NCBI GenBank assembly: GCA_039928925.1
Contig: JBDSSF010000001.1
Span: forward strand, 124,001 to 188,000
Direction: 5' to 3'
Length of the DNA: 64,000 nt
From: Candidatus Saccharimonadales bacterium
GTDB lineage: Bacteria > Patescibacteriota > Saccharimonadia > Saccharimonadales > Saccharimonadaceae
Shown: piece by piece, positions 8,890 through 16,678 of the stretch
Layout of the letters: every line of letters starts with the position of its first letter
How positions within the stretch are numbered: position 1 is the stretch's first letter
The notes under the pieces: model-generated
The model's input: only the letters and a program-made list of their open reading frames with translations
Told to the model about the DNA's origin: nothing
Databases searched by the model: none
Translations under genes and position numbers: made by a program

Positions 8890-10710
8890 ATGCCAAAAAG
8901 AGCCAAAAAAGGGAAACGAAAATTATCAACCAAGCAATACATTTTTGCTATTGCTCGTGTTGCCGCACTTACATATAAAGCCGCACCTCTCGCGGTTATT
9001 ATGCAGCTCATGGGTTCGATTGTAACTGCAGTACTCCCTATTATTACGACCTACTTTGCGGCGCTCACAACCACGTCTCTTGCTGAAGCATACGCAGGTA
9101 ATCAGGCGGCTGGTGGACACGCCACTATCTACGTCTTTATTACGGCTGGTCTCGGTATTCTCATGACTGTATGGAACAGTGTAGAGCAATATGTCAGTCA
9201 GTTAATGCGTTACAGAGTTGAAGCAGCTATGAGTGATCGTATGTATGATCATTTCCTCGCACTCGATTTCTGGCGGTATGACGATAAAAAGACAGCAGAT
9301 ATTTTTGACCGTGCATCGCAGTTTGCAAGATTCTTCCCGTATGTTTTTGACCGACTTGCCGGCGTGATCACACAGTTTATTACGATGGTTGCGGGCCTGG
9401 CTGCTCTTCTGTTTGTTAGTTGGTGGCTAGGCGTTATTGCACTTGTTGCTGTTGTTCCGGGAATATATATTCAGTTCAAACTTTCCCGCGCCCAGGTTGC
9501 TCATTGGAATCAAAATGTTGAAACGAGGCGAGCGAAAAATATGATTGAATGGAATTTACTTCAGCCTCAGTATATCGCAGAACTTCGCCTTTATGGCATC
9601 GTACGATACCTACTCGATTTACGCATGAAACTTCGCGATAAAGACGAGAAGAAAAGAATTGAATTTGAACAAAAGTATATCTTCAAACGACTCGGCGCAG
9701 ACGTTCTTGAGGCCGCAGCAGAAGTAACGGCGCTTCTTTGGATTGTTGGTGAAATTATTGCGCGTCACCAGCCAATTGGACAGTTCCTCTATGTACAACA
9801 AGTTGTGTCCCGCGCACTTGGCGGCGCGAGTGGATTTGTATCACAAATCAGCACCATTGACGAAGATCTTGCAAACCTATTTGACTACCAAGAATTCATG
9901 GAGCTTCCAATTCGCCTTGGTGGAGACAGAAAGCTCCTAGATCTTCCACAGTCTATCGAACTACAGGACATTACATTTTCCTACCCACATGCTAAGACGG
10001 ATGTGCTAAAGGGCGTATCTCTTACTATTAAAAAGGGCCAACACGTGGCGATCGTTGGAGAGAACGGTGCGGGTAAGTCGACACTCATTAAAATTCTCAC
10101 AGGTCTTTATACGCCTACGAAGGGAAGGATTCTCCTTGATGGACAGGACCTTGAATCAACCGCGATTGATTCCTGGCATAAGCAATTGGGCGTTCTCCAA
10201 CAAGAGTTTATTAGCTACGGCTTTGCAACAGCAAAAGAGAATATCTATTTTGGTGATGTGACAAGTCCTCTCGATAAGAAACGACTGAGCGATGCGATGG
10301 ATAGAGCTGAGGCACGGACATTTCTTGAAAAGTTGCCACGCGGCATAGAGAGTTACGTGAACACATGGATGGAAGACGACGAGGGGAATAATGGGACTGA
10401 TCTTTCAGGCGGTCAGTGGCAGAGGCTTGCGCTTGCTCGTAACTTCTATAGAGATAGCCCAATGATCATCCTCGATGAGCCAACTTCAGCTATTGATGCG
10501 CTTGCTGAATCAAGAATCTTTAAACATTTATTTGAAGATCACTCTCGAACGGTTGTCACGATTAGCCACCGCCTGACAACGATTGAGAAGGCAGATATAA
10601 TCTATATGCTACAGGATGGAAAGCTTGTTGAGCAGGGCACTCATGATGAGCTTGTAAACAAGCAAGGTGCTTACTATACAATGTTCGAATCTCAGCTACG
10701 AAATGGCTAA
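8890..10710 (+). CDS. ABC transporter, fused permease and ATPase
   Basis: Half-transporter of about 606 residues: an N-terminal six-helix type-1 exporter domain (about 20-320), then an ATPase with Walker A GENGAGKST, signature LSGGQWQR, Walker B MIILDEPTSA and H-loop ISHRLTT. It would act as a homodimer or with another half-transporter, exporting a lipid, peptide or drug; the substrate cannot be told from sequence. A -10 box TATAAT at 8876-8881 ends eight bases before the ATG at 8890 (five before an in-frame GTG at 8887), so the mRNA is leaderless or nearly so. It is a single-gene unit closed by a strong hairpin. Confidence 0.9.
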   Translation: MPKRAKKGKRKLSTKQYIFAIARVAALTYKAAPLAVIMQLMGSIVTAVLPIITTYFAALTTTSLAEAYAGNQAAGGHATIYVFITAGLGILMTVWNSVEQYVSQLMRYRVEAAMSDRMYDHFLALDFWRYDDKKTADIFDRASQFARFFPYVFDRLAGVITQFITMVAGLAALLFVSWWLGVIALVAVVPGIYIQFKLSRAQVAHWNQNVETRRAKNMIEWNLLQPQYIAELRLYGIVRYLLDLRMKLRDKDEKKRIEFEQKYIFKRLGADVLEAAAEVTALLWIVGEIIARHQPIGQFLYVQQVVSRALGGASGFVSQISTIDEDLANLFDYQEFMELPIRLGGDRKLLDLPQSIELQDITFSYPHAKTDVLKGVSLTIKKGQHVAIVGENGAGKSTLIKILTGLYTPTKGRILLDGQDLESTAIDSWHKQLGVLQQEFISYGFATAKENIYFGDVTSPLDKKRLSDAMDRAEARTFLEKLPRGIESYVNTWMEDDEGNNGTDLSGGQWQRLALARNFYRDSPMIILDEPTSAIDALAESRIFKHLFEDHSRTVVTISHRLTTIEKADIIYMLQDGKLVEQGTHDELVNKQGAYYTMFESQLRNG

Positions 10711-10718
10711 TTGTACTT

Positions 10719-10758
10719 CTTACTAAAATAAGACTCATACGAGTCTTATTTTAGTAAG
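10719..10758. terminator. Bidirectional terminator, 18-bp perfect stem
   Basis: Arms at 10719-10736 and 10741-10758 are perfectly complementary (starting CTTACTAAAATAAG) around an ATAC loop, with T-rich runs inside the stem on both strands. It separates the ABC exporter from the convergent tat operon. Confidence 0.85.
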
Positions 10759-10784
10759 GATAGATCTATTAGATCTCTAAGAGA

Positions 10785-11006
10785 TTAGCTCTGCTGCTTT
10801 TTTGGCACTGGAGCACCACCGTAAGCACTACCGCCGTAAGAGGCAACTGACGGTTTTTTTGACTTTATATCATCTGTAAGAAGATTTAATTTGCTAACAA
10901 CAGCGGCCATGCCTGTCAATACACCAAAAGCTATCCCAGTATTACGTAGGAAATCTTTTCGATCCATTTCTTTTTGAAGTATTTTATCGGTTTGAATATT
11001 AAGCAC
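10785..11006 (-). CDS. Small protein with twin-arginine-like signal, end of the tat operon
   Basis: 73 residues. Residues 14-36 form a Tat-like leader: polar DRKDFLRNTG followed by a hydrophobic stretch (IAFGVLTGMAAVV). The consensus twin arginine is Arg-Lys here. The rest is short, Gly/Tyr/Ser-rich and ends in PVPKKQQS. It starts at a GTG after AAAGGAATACT and lies about 60 bases downstream of tatC in the same direction, so it is likely the third gene of tatA-tatC-X. Inference: a small Tat substrate or membrane-anchored partner of the translocase. No enzymatic motif is visible. Confidence 0.7.
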   Translation of the reverse strand: MLNIQTDKILQKEMDRKDFLRNTGIAFGVLTGMAAVVSKLNLLTDDIKSKKPSVASYGGSAYGGAPVPKKQQS

Positions 11007-11065
11007 AGTATTCCTTTTTTGAAATGCTAATGGTAACTACTGTTTTTATTCTAGGTCTGGTGACT

Positions 11066-12127
11066 TTATATGTCAATAGGGGTTTGACTGAGAGGTCGGT
11101 ATACACCGTCAACATTTCTAACTCTTTGCTGTGGGCGAACGCTCATATCTCTTCCAGGTATGTTCATTTGAGCTGGAGCAGGCCTTTTAGGAATAATCTT
11201 TGACTGGATACCTTTAGGTGCAATATCAAAAGATTGCCTCCCCGTTGGTTGTTTGGGCACTTTTCGTATAGGCTCTACTTGTTGTGTGATCTCTTCTTCA
11301 ATCATCCTAGCTCTCTTCTCAAAAAATTCTTCCATTGGAGATATATCAATTGCATCAACCGCAAACTTATTTAGCTCTGCCTCTTTTTTGCGACGGCGAT
11401 TTGTCTTATATACAGATATCGAAACAGCGATAACTCCTGCTTGGTACATAAGAATAATAGGAAGCGCCATAATTGTTTGGTTTAGTACATCAGGAGTCGG
11501 GGTAATAAGTGCTGCTGCAATAAAGGCAATGAGAACCATGTATCTTTCGAATTTTAAAAGCCCGCCCGGCTTTAGAGGGTGTACCCAGTGAATAAATAGG
11601 AGAATGAGCGGTAGCTGAAAAAGAATACCAAGGCCAGCGGTATATGCGAGGATAAAGTTTAAGTATGAGTCAGCAGTAAGTGATGGATTAACATAGCCAT
11701 CTGCAAACGTATTGAGGAAATTGAGCGCGCCTGGAATTGCATAGAAATACCCAAAGGCAGCCCCAGCAATCAGCAGTCCTATGGATGAGAGTAGTACGAT
11801 GATAGAGTGCTTACGCGCACTCTTAGGTAGCGCAGGTGCCACAAAACGATATAGATGAAAGACAGCAAATGGAATAGTGATCGCTGCACCGACATACATA
11901 GTGACGGTAAAAATGAAACTAAATCCACCACCTGGATTGAGATAGATAAGCTTCTCATTACCAAGTGGCTTCAGAAGAAACGCAATCAACTGATCTTTGT
12001 AGTTATACGCGATACTGGAAGTACCGATAAAAATAACAGCCAAGAAGAAGATACGATTACGGAGTTCGCGAATATGATCGTGAAGCGTCGATGCCTGACT
12101 AGAGGCTACGTCACGCTTTTTTGTCAT
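11066..12127 (-). CDS. tatC: Sec-independent translocase subunit TatC with long C-terminal tail
   Basis: 353 residues. The first ~245 are the TatC core: HDHIRELRNRIFF at the N-terminus (the signal-binding region) and about six membrane helices, including the loop FRYRFVAPAL-like segment LYRFVAPALPKSARKH. TatC recognises twin-arginine signals and, with TatA, exports folded proteins. The remaining ~105 residues form a hydrophilic Pro/Arg/Gln-rich tail (KKRDV-type cytoplasmic side, PIRKVPKQPTGRQSF), unusual because typical TatC proteins end soon after the last helix. It begins two bases after tatA. No separate tatB is visible. Confidence 0.95.
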   Translation of the reverse strand: MTKKRDVASSQASTLHDHIRELRNRIFFLAVIFIGTSSIAYNYKDQLIAFLLKPLGNEKLIYLNPGGGFSFIFTVTMYVGAAITIPFAVFHLYRFVAPALPKSARKHSIIVLLSSIGLLIAGAAFGYFYAIPGALNFLNTFADGYVNPSLTADSYLNFILAYTAGLGILFQLPLILLFIHWVHPLKPGGLLKFERYMVLIAFIAAALITPTPDVLNQTIMALPIILMYQAGVIAVSISVYKTNRRRKKEAELNKFAVDAIDISPMEEFFEKRARMIEEEITQQVEPIRKVPKQPTGRQSFDIAPKGIQSKIIPKRPAPAQMNIPGRDMSVRPQQRVRNVDGVYRPLSQTPIDI

Positions 12128-12129
12128 AG

Positions 12130-12351
12130 TTAGGCCTTATCTGAAGAGTCTGGTTTGTCAGATTTCTTTGCATCGTTAAACGCAGATTTTGATTCATCGA
12201 GTCCTTTGCGTAGTTCTTTTGCAGAACTACCTAGATTACGAGCAAGTTTTGGTAATTGGCTACCACCAAAAATCAACAAGATTATCACTAAAATAACGAT
12301 CAGTTCAGGCGTCCCTAGCCCCAGGATATCGGCAAATTGCGATAAATTCAT
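12130..12351 (-). CDS. tatA: Twin-arginine translocase pore subunit TatA
   Basis: 73 residues: an N-terminal membrane helix (about 12-30, PELIVILVIILLIFGG), the conserved hinge FGGSQLPKLARNLG, an amphipathic helix (GSSAKELRKGLDESK) and a charged tail. TatA multimers form the export path in partnership with TatC, encoded directly downstream. The start follows the ribosome-binding site GGAGGAAAG. In a minimal TatAC system this protein would also carry the TatB role. Confidence 0.95.
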   Translation of the reverse strand: MNLSQFADILGLGTPELIVILVIILLIFGGSQLPKLARNLGSSAKELRKGLDESKSAFNDAKKSDKPDSSDKA

Positions 12352-12421
12352 AGTATTCTTTCCTCCATTAGTCTATTATCTATATAATAGGACTTAAGCT
12401 TTAAAATGACAAGGACAATTG

Positions 12422-12661
12422 ATGAACACATATACATTTAAATCAACATTTGCAGCTTCATCAGCTTACGGCGTTGGAGTATACGGCTGTGATAATTATA
12501 CGCAGGGCTGTGAAGCAACAACTACTCAAACTCAGGGCTCTCTTGTGAGCACTGGTTCACCTTGGTTTATTCCCGTTATGTTAGGTGCCGCACTCATTGT
12601 CGCTGCCCTTATCTTGATTGTGACAAAATTAGTTCGTCGTAAAAATCTTAAAAAAGCCTAG
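12422..12661 (+). CDS. Small surface protein with LPxTG-like C-terminal anchor region
   Basis: 79 residues from the ATG at 12422 (ribosome-binding site AAGGA six bases upstream). The N-terminal part contains YGVGVYGCDNYTQGCEA, with two cysteines nine residues apart, and a Thr/Gln-rich stretch. The C-terminal part has LVSTG, a hydrophobic helix (about 50-70) and a basic tail RRKNLKK, the order of a sortase-type sorting signal, but with valine in the proline position. A plain single-pass membrane anchor is the safer reading. It is followed by the PGPGW protein after four bases. Confidence 0.6.
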   Translation: MNTYTFKSTFAASSAYGVGVYGCDNYTQGCEATTTQTQGSLVSTGSPWFIPVMLGAALIVAALILIVTKLVRRKNLKKA

Positions 12662-12665
12662 AGGT

Positions 12666-13025
12666 ATGCAAAAAGCAAAAAGCCGTATACGCCGTATTGG
12701 TATTGGTATCGCTGGTGGCCTCGTCCTTATTATTGGTGTCATCGCTATTCCATATCCTGGCCCTGGTTGGTTGATCGTATTTGCCGGTCTCGCAATTCTT
12801 GCAACTGAGTTTGCCTGGGCGCAGCGTCTTCTTGATGTTGCAAAAGGTAAGTACGATGCATGGCAGGCATGGCTAGCCCGTCAGTCATTTGTCGTAAAAG
12901 CGTTGATCTGGACACTGACTGCTTTTGTCGTGATCATAACAGTCTGGTTACTCAATGGCTATGGCCTTATCAACAACTGGCTTCATCTTGGACTTGACTG
13001 GGTGCAGTCACCACTCTTTCACTAA
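12666..13025 (+). CDS. PGPGW-motif membrane protein (TIGR02611-like)
   Basis: 119 residues with a basic N-terminus, a membrane helix (about 12-30), the hallmark IPYPGPGWLIVFAGLAILATEF and a third helix near residues 78-98. The PGPGW family is widespread in Actinobacteria and Patescibacteria and has no assigned function. It follows the small surface protein with a four-base gap and a GAGGT ribosome-binding site, so the two are co-transcribed. Confidence 0.8.
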   Translation: MQKAKSRIRRIGIGIAGGLVLIIGVIAIPYPGPGWLIVFAGLAILATEFAWAQRLLDVAKGKYDAWQAWLARQSFVVKALIWTLTAFVVIITVWLLNGYGLINNWLHLGLDWVQSPLFH

Positions 13026-13055
13026 ATAACTACTACAGAACAAAAGTTACATAAA

Positions 13056-13089
13056 ACAAAATACCTCGCCGTAAGACGAGGTATTTTGT
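13056..13089. terminator. Bidirectional terminator
   Basis: A 13-bp perfect stem (ACAAAATACCTCG / CGAGGTATTTTGT) around an eight-base loop serves both the PGPGW gene and the convergent RRM gene. Confidence 0.8.
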
Positions 13090-13105
13090 TTGTGTTGGTA
13101 GTAAA

Positions 13106-13450
13106 CTACCAGCTACGCTGACGGAATGAACCGCCACCGTTGCCACCGCGGTCACCACCACGGTCGTTGCCACCGCCGAAGTCGCGTTTAGGGCGATCTT
13201 CTTTAGGGCGAGCTAGACCAACGCTAATAGCGCGGCCGTCAAGCTCTTTGCCGTCGAGTTGATCAACAGCTTTTTGGTTGTTAGCTTCGTCTGTAAATTC
13301 GACGAAACCGAAACCTTTAGATCGGCCACTGTCACGGTCAGTAATGACACGTGCGCTAGCGACTTCACCAATTTGCTCAAAGTGAGCTTTCAAACTATCG
13401 TCAGTAGTTGCGTAAGCAAGGCTACCGATGAAAAGATTTTGTTGTGCCAT
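13106..13450 (-). CDS. RRM-type RNA-binding protein with glycine/arginine-rich tail
   Basis: 114 residues: one RNA-recognition motif (RNP2 NLFIGSLAY near residues 5-13, RNP1 KGFGFVEF near 45-52) and a disordered C-terminus of Asp/Arg/Gly repeats (DRGGDRGGNGG). Bacterial proteins of this type bind single-stranded RNA and often act in cold or stress responses as RNA chaperones. The start follows AAGAAAGAG. The region upstream, shared with a divergent prepilin gene, is almost 490 bases long and full of hairpins, so a long regulated 5' leader is plausible. Confidence 0.9.
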   Translation of the reverse strand: MAQQNLFIGSLAYATTDDSLKAHFEQIGEVASARVITDRDSGRSKGFGFVEFTDEANNQKAVDQLDGKELDGRAISVGLARPKEDRPKRDFGGGNDRGGDRGGNGGGSFRQRSW

Positions 13451-13728
13451 AAAAATATGTACTCTTTCTTGTTACTAACTTTCGTCAGATCGACCATGCG
13501 GCGATAGTTGACAAGAAGGAGTTACCGATAAGGGTAAACATCCGCTGCTTTTCTATTTCGCGTATGCTTCTGAACACTGCTATTTAAGCACATTTTTAAA
13601 AACAATACTAGCTTAAGCAGCTTTTAAAATGATAATATAGCTTGTGCTTTATATGTAAATGGTGCATAATTATTGACAAGCTGGTACGCCTACGGGGTGC
13701 CTCTGAGTACCAAAACAAACAAGTTTTA

Positions 13729-13802
13729 AAAACAAAAGCCGCGCCCTGGGTGGGCGCGTAACAGCCTAGAATGCTCGTCTATCACTGTAGAGACGAGCAT
13801 TC
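13729..13802 (-). ncRNA. Candidate small RNA (two hairpins and a terminator)
   Basis: Read on the minus strand: TTGGGT and TATAAC separated by 17 bases, then a transcript that would open with the 11-bp hairpin (13801-13770), a short linker, and the GCGCCC/GGGCGC hairpin followed by CTTTTGTTTTT, the form of an intrinsic terminator. The strand is not certain, because the plus strand also has a possible promoter and its own hairpin upstream. I do not recognise a named RNA family. Confidence 0.35.
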
Positions 13803-13891
13803 GTTATATAGCATCGTTATCGAATACCCAATTCCTCATAAGTAGTTTAGGTGGATTTTTTAGATAGACTAATATCCTAGAGGGTATCTCG

Positions 13892-13920
13892 TTGACATCA
13901 AAAAGCTTATGCTCTATAAC
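13892..13920 (+). promoter_or_regulatory. Promoter of the prepilin gene
   Basis: TTGACA at 13892-13897 and TATAAC at 13915-13920 are separated by 17 bases; the start codon is 15 bases after the -10 box, leaving a very short leader of under ten bases. Confidence 0.6.
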
Positions 13921-13935
13921 TACAGATAGTAGACT

Positions 13936-14553
13936 ATGGAATATTCAGATACATTCATGTCCTTCCGTCGACGCATTTCAGCTTCCCGGAAATTACGGCA
14001 TGAAACACTTCACGAAAAGAGGCCGGGTGCTGGATTTACTATTGTAGAGCTGCTTATTGTCGTGGTTGTCATAGGTGTCCTTGCCGCAATTGTTATTGTA
14101 GCGTATAACGGCGTCCAACAACGCGCTCGTGACGCTAACAGAATGAGTGATGTAACAGTTATAAATAAAGCACTAGAGCTCTACTATATAGATTATGGTA
14201 GATTTCCAAACGGCAGTGGATCGACTACGATCAACTCAGGTTGGAGTACGACAGCTGATGCTAGTTGGCAAAATCTTGCGACAGCGTTACAGCCATATTT
14301 AAGTAAGATACCTGTCGATCCAGTGAGTGCACCTAATTTATCACCACTTACGAATTCTGCTGGATATAACTATGCGTACTTCTCTAACACTAGTTCTGGG
14401 GTATCCTATTGTGGCGCAGCCCCTAATCAGATGTATATTTTAATATACCGATTTGAAAGCTCTTCTCAAACAACGACTCTTAACGGTGCATGCCCAAGTT
14501 CACCTTTAGGACCATATGGTGGCGCAAGTAACTATCGCATGAATAAGTCGTAG
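13936..14553 (+). CDS. Type IV prepilin-like protein
   Basis: 205 residues. A long basic leader of about 33 residues ends at the prepilin-peptidase site G/FTIVELLIVV, with glutamate at mature position +5, followed by the usual hydrophobic helix (IGVLAAIVIVAYNGV). The mature domain has the pseudopilin pattern (ARDANRMSDVTVINKALELYY, YGRFPNG) and two cysteines late in the chain that could form a loop. It would be processed and assembled into a pilus or pseudopilus. No other pilus-assembly gene lies in the window, so the machinery is elsewhere. The gene is a single transcription unit. Confidence 0.88.
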   Translation: MEYSDTFMSFRRRISASRKLRHETLHEKRPGAGFTIVELLIVVVVIGVLAAIVIVAYNGVQQRARDANRMSDVTVINKALELYYIDYGRFPNGSGSTTINSGWSTTADASWQNLATALQPYLSKIPVDPVSAPNLSPLTNSAGYNYAYFSNTSSGVSYCGAAPNQMYILIYRFESSSQTTTLNGACPSSPLGPYGGASNYRMNKS

Positions 14554-14563
14554 ATGTATTAAT

Positions 14564-14643
14564 AAGCTTAAAAGTAACTAAGATAGTGTAGATGCGCATC
14601 TACACACTGTGTAGTAATCTTTTATGCAGACTCTTTTAAGCTT
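14564..14643. repeat. Nested inverted repeats after the prepilin gene
   Basis: An 11-bp perfect inverted repeat (AAGCTTAAAAG at 14564-14574, CTTTTAAGCTT at 14633-14643) encloses a 20-base perfect palindrome GTGTAGATGCGCATCTACAC at 14586-14605. It could form a closed stem with a second stem inside. It may simply terminate the prepilin mRNA, but the palindrome could also be a protein-binding operator. Confidence 0.6.
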
Positions 14644-14700
14644 GTGCTAAATCTATAGCAAGGGGTGGTCAGGAGGCATGTAATTTGTTATAATATACTC

Positions 14701-14731
14701 AGAGGAACCCATCATAAATGGGTATATTTTT
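14701..14731 (+). promoter_or_regulatory. typA translation start region with hairpin between SD and ATG
   Basis: The only Shine-Dalgarno-like sequence, AGAGGA (14701-14706), is 25 bases from the ATG at 14732, too far for normal use. The spacer folds as ACCCAT/ATGGGT around CATAA (14707-14723). With the hairpin folded the effective spacing is eight bases. A promoter TATAAT lies just upstream near 14690. Confidence 0.5.
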
Positions 14732-16555
14732 ATGAAAGACCCAAAATTTATCCGCAATATCGCTATTATTGCTCACGTTGACCACGGTAAGACCACTATG
14801 GTTGATGGTCTCTTAAAACAAAGTAATACGTTCCGTGACAACCAGGCTGAGATGAGCCAGGACCTTATTATGGACAGTGGTGACCAGGAACACGAACGTG
14901 GTATCACGATTACTGCTAAGCAGACTTCTATCTACCACGGTGATTACAAAATCAACATCATTGACACTCCAGGTCACGCCGATTTCTCAGGCGAAGTTGA
15001 ACGTACACTTAACATGGCTGACGGTGTTCTGCTTGTCGTTGACGCCCAGGAAGGCCCAATGCCACAGACAAAATTTGTGCTAAGTAAAGCACTCGAACTT
15101 GGACTAAAACCAGTTGTTATTATCAACAAAATTGATAAACCATCACGTCGTATTGACGAAGTTATTGACGAAGTTTCTGACCTTTTCCTTGAACTTGCAA
15201 TCGACGATAGTCAACTACATTACCCAGTGTATTACGCAATTGGCCGTGAAGGTAAAGCGTGGACTCATCTTCCTGACAACATGTCAGAACACACTGACCT
15301 TACGCCTATCTTTGATGCAATCATCAGCGATATCCCAGCACCAACTGTTGAAGTAGATAAACCTTTCCAACTTCTCGTTACATCACTTCAATACGATACA
15401 TTCCAAGGTAAATATGCCATTGGCCGTATCACACGTGGTGATGTCAAAAAAGGTTCCCCAGTTGTTCTTATTAAACGCGACGGAACTATTGTTGGTAGCA
15501 AGATTGATAAAGTCTTTGGCTACCGTGGTCTTAACCGTGAAGAAATTGATTCTGCGAGTGCAGGTGACATTGTTGCTCTTACTGGTATTGGTGATGCGCG
15601 TATCGGTGAAACAATTGCTGACAAGGAAAACCCAGAAGCACTTCCAGTTATTGACGTTGAAGCACCGACAATCTCAATGTACCTTGGTCCAAACACAAGC
15701 CCACTCAAGGGTAAAGAAGCGTCATTTAATACATCACGCCAAATTGGTGATCGTCTTAAGCGTGAGCTTGAAACAAACGTATCACTTCGCGTCGCTGAAG
15801 ATGGTATTGGCTTTACAGTCAGTGGTCGTGGTGAACTTCACCTTTCTGTTCTTATCGAAGCACTTCGCCGAGAAGATTTTGAATTCGAAGTTGGTCGTCC
15901 ACAGGTTGTGACGATTGAAGAAGATGGCAAAACTATGGAACCAGTTGAAGAACTACTTGTTGAAGTTGGTCCTGAATTCCTCGGTGCAGTGAGCCAAGAA
16001 CTTGGTACCCGCCGCGCAGCTATGGTGAAACAAGAACAAACAAGCAGTGGCACATCACGAAGTACCTACATTCTTCCAACTCGTGCGCTTATTGGCCTTC
16101 GTAACCTCCTTCTTACTGCAACAAAGGGTACGATCATCATGAACAGTATGCCACACGGCTACCAACCACTTGGTCCGAAACTTCAGCAACTTCGAAACGG
16201 CGCACTCATCGCAACTGAAGCAGGTGCGACAACAGCATTTGCACTTGATAACTCATCAGCTCGTGGTGAACTATTCGTTGGTCCTGGAACAACTGTGTAT
16301 CAAGGTATGATCGTCGGTGTTTATAACCGAAGTGGTGATCTTGATGTGAACGTTTGTCGTGGTAAGCAGCTGACAAACATGCGTACATCATCAAGTGATG
16401 GTACGATTCAGTTGACACCATTTACAGAACTAAGTCTTGAACAGTGTATCGATTTCATCGAAGACGATGAGTTGCTTGAAGTAACACCAAAATCCCTTCG
16501 TCTTCGCAAACGATTCCTTGATCCAAACAAACGCAAACGTAACTCAAAAAACTAG
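14732..16555 (+). CDS. typA: Ribosome-associated translational GTPase TypA/BipA
   Basis: 607 residues, normal length. GTPase motifs are AHVDHGKTT (G1), DTPGH (G3) and NKID (G4); domain II, the EF-G-like domains III and V, and the TypA-specific C-terminal domain follow (GTRRAAMVKQE, LLTATKGTIIMNSMPHGY). TypA binds 70S ribosomes near the EF-G site and assists ribosome assembly and growth under stress or cold. Codon use is strongly biased to GGT, CGT, AAC and CTT, as in highly expressed genes. It is a single unit closed by the hairpin at 16562. Confidence 0.97.
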   Translation: MKDPKFIRNIAIIAHVDHGKTTMVDGLLKQSNTFRDNQAEMSQDLIMDSGDQEHERGITITAKQTSIYHGDYKINIIDTPGHADFSGEVERTLNMADGVLLVVDAQEGPMPQTKFVLSKALELGLKPVVIINKIDKPSRRIDEVIDEVSDLFLELAIDDSQLHYPVYYAIGREGKAWTHLPDNMSEHTDLTPIFDAIISDIPAPTVEVDKPFQLLVTSLQYDTFQGKYAIGRITRGDVKKGSPVVLIKRDGTIVGSKIDKVFGYRGLNREEIDSASAGDIVALTGIGDARIGETIADKENPEALPVIDVEAPTISMYLGPNTSPLKGKEASFNTSRQIGDRLKRELETNVSLRVAEDGIGFTVSGRGELHLSVLIEALRREDFEFEVGRPQVVTIEEDGKTMEPVEELLVEVGPEFLGAVSQELGTRRAAMVKQEQTSSGTSRSTYILPTRALIGLRNLLLTATKGTIIMNSMPHGYQPLGPKLQQLRNGALIATEAGATTAFALDNSSARGELFVGPGTTVYQGMIVGVYNRSGDLDVNVCRGKQLTNMRTSSSDGTIQLTPFTELSLEQCIDFIEDDELLEVTPKSLRLRKRFLDPNKRKRNSKN

Positions 16556-16561
16556 TTGCAA

Positions 16562-16585
16562 AAAAGAGCCCAATCGGGCTCTTTT
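16562..16585 (+). terminator. typA terminator
   Basis: AAAAGAGCCC / GGGCTCTTTT stem around AATC, seven bases after the typA stop codon, ending in a T run. Confidence 0.85.
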
Positions 16586-16678
16586 AATTTCTCTATACAT
16601 TTTTATAATCTGTTATTGCGATCATTAACCACAACCACTATACTAACGATAGTGAAGTTCCATATACCAAAAAACGAC

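Larger units (their letters stand above)
13508..13935. other. 428-base intergenic region with several hairpins
   Basis: No convincing reading frame. It contains a hairpin closed by GGTAC/GTACC (13683-13711), an A-rich linker, a GCGCCC/GGGCGC hairpin (13741-13757) and an 11-bp perfect stem AATGCTCGTCT/AGACGAGCATT (13770-13801). It ends with the prepilin promoter. This structure is more than two divergent promoters need and suggests a small RNA or a long RRM leader. Confidence 0.5.

Noticed and set aside
13683-13711. Known riboswitch class ahead of the RRM gene
   Set aside because: The GGTAC/GTACC hairpin does not show the core motif of any riboswitch that I can recognise, so it is kept only as an unnamed structure.
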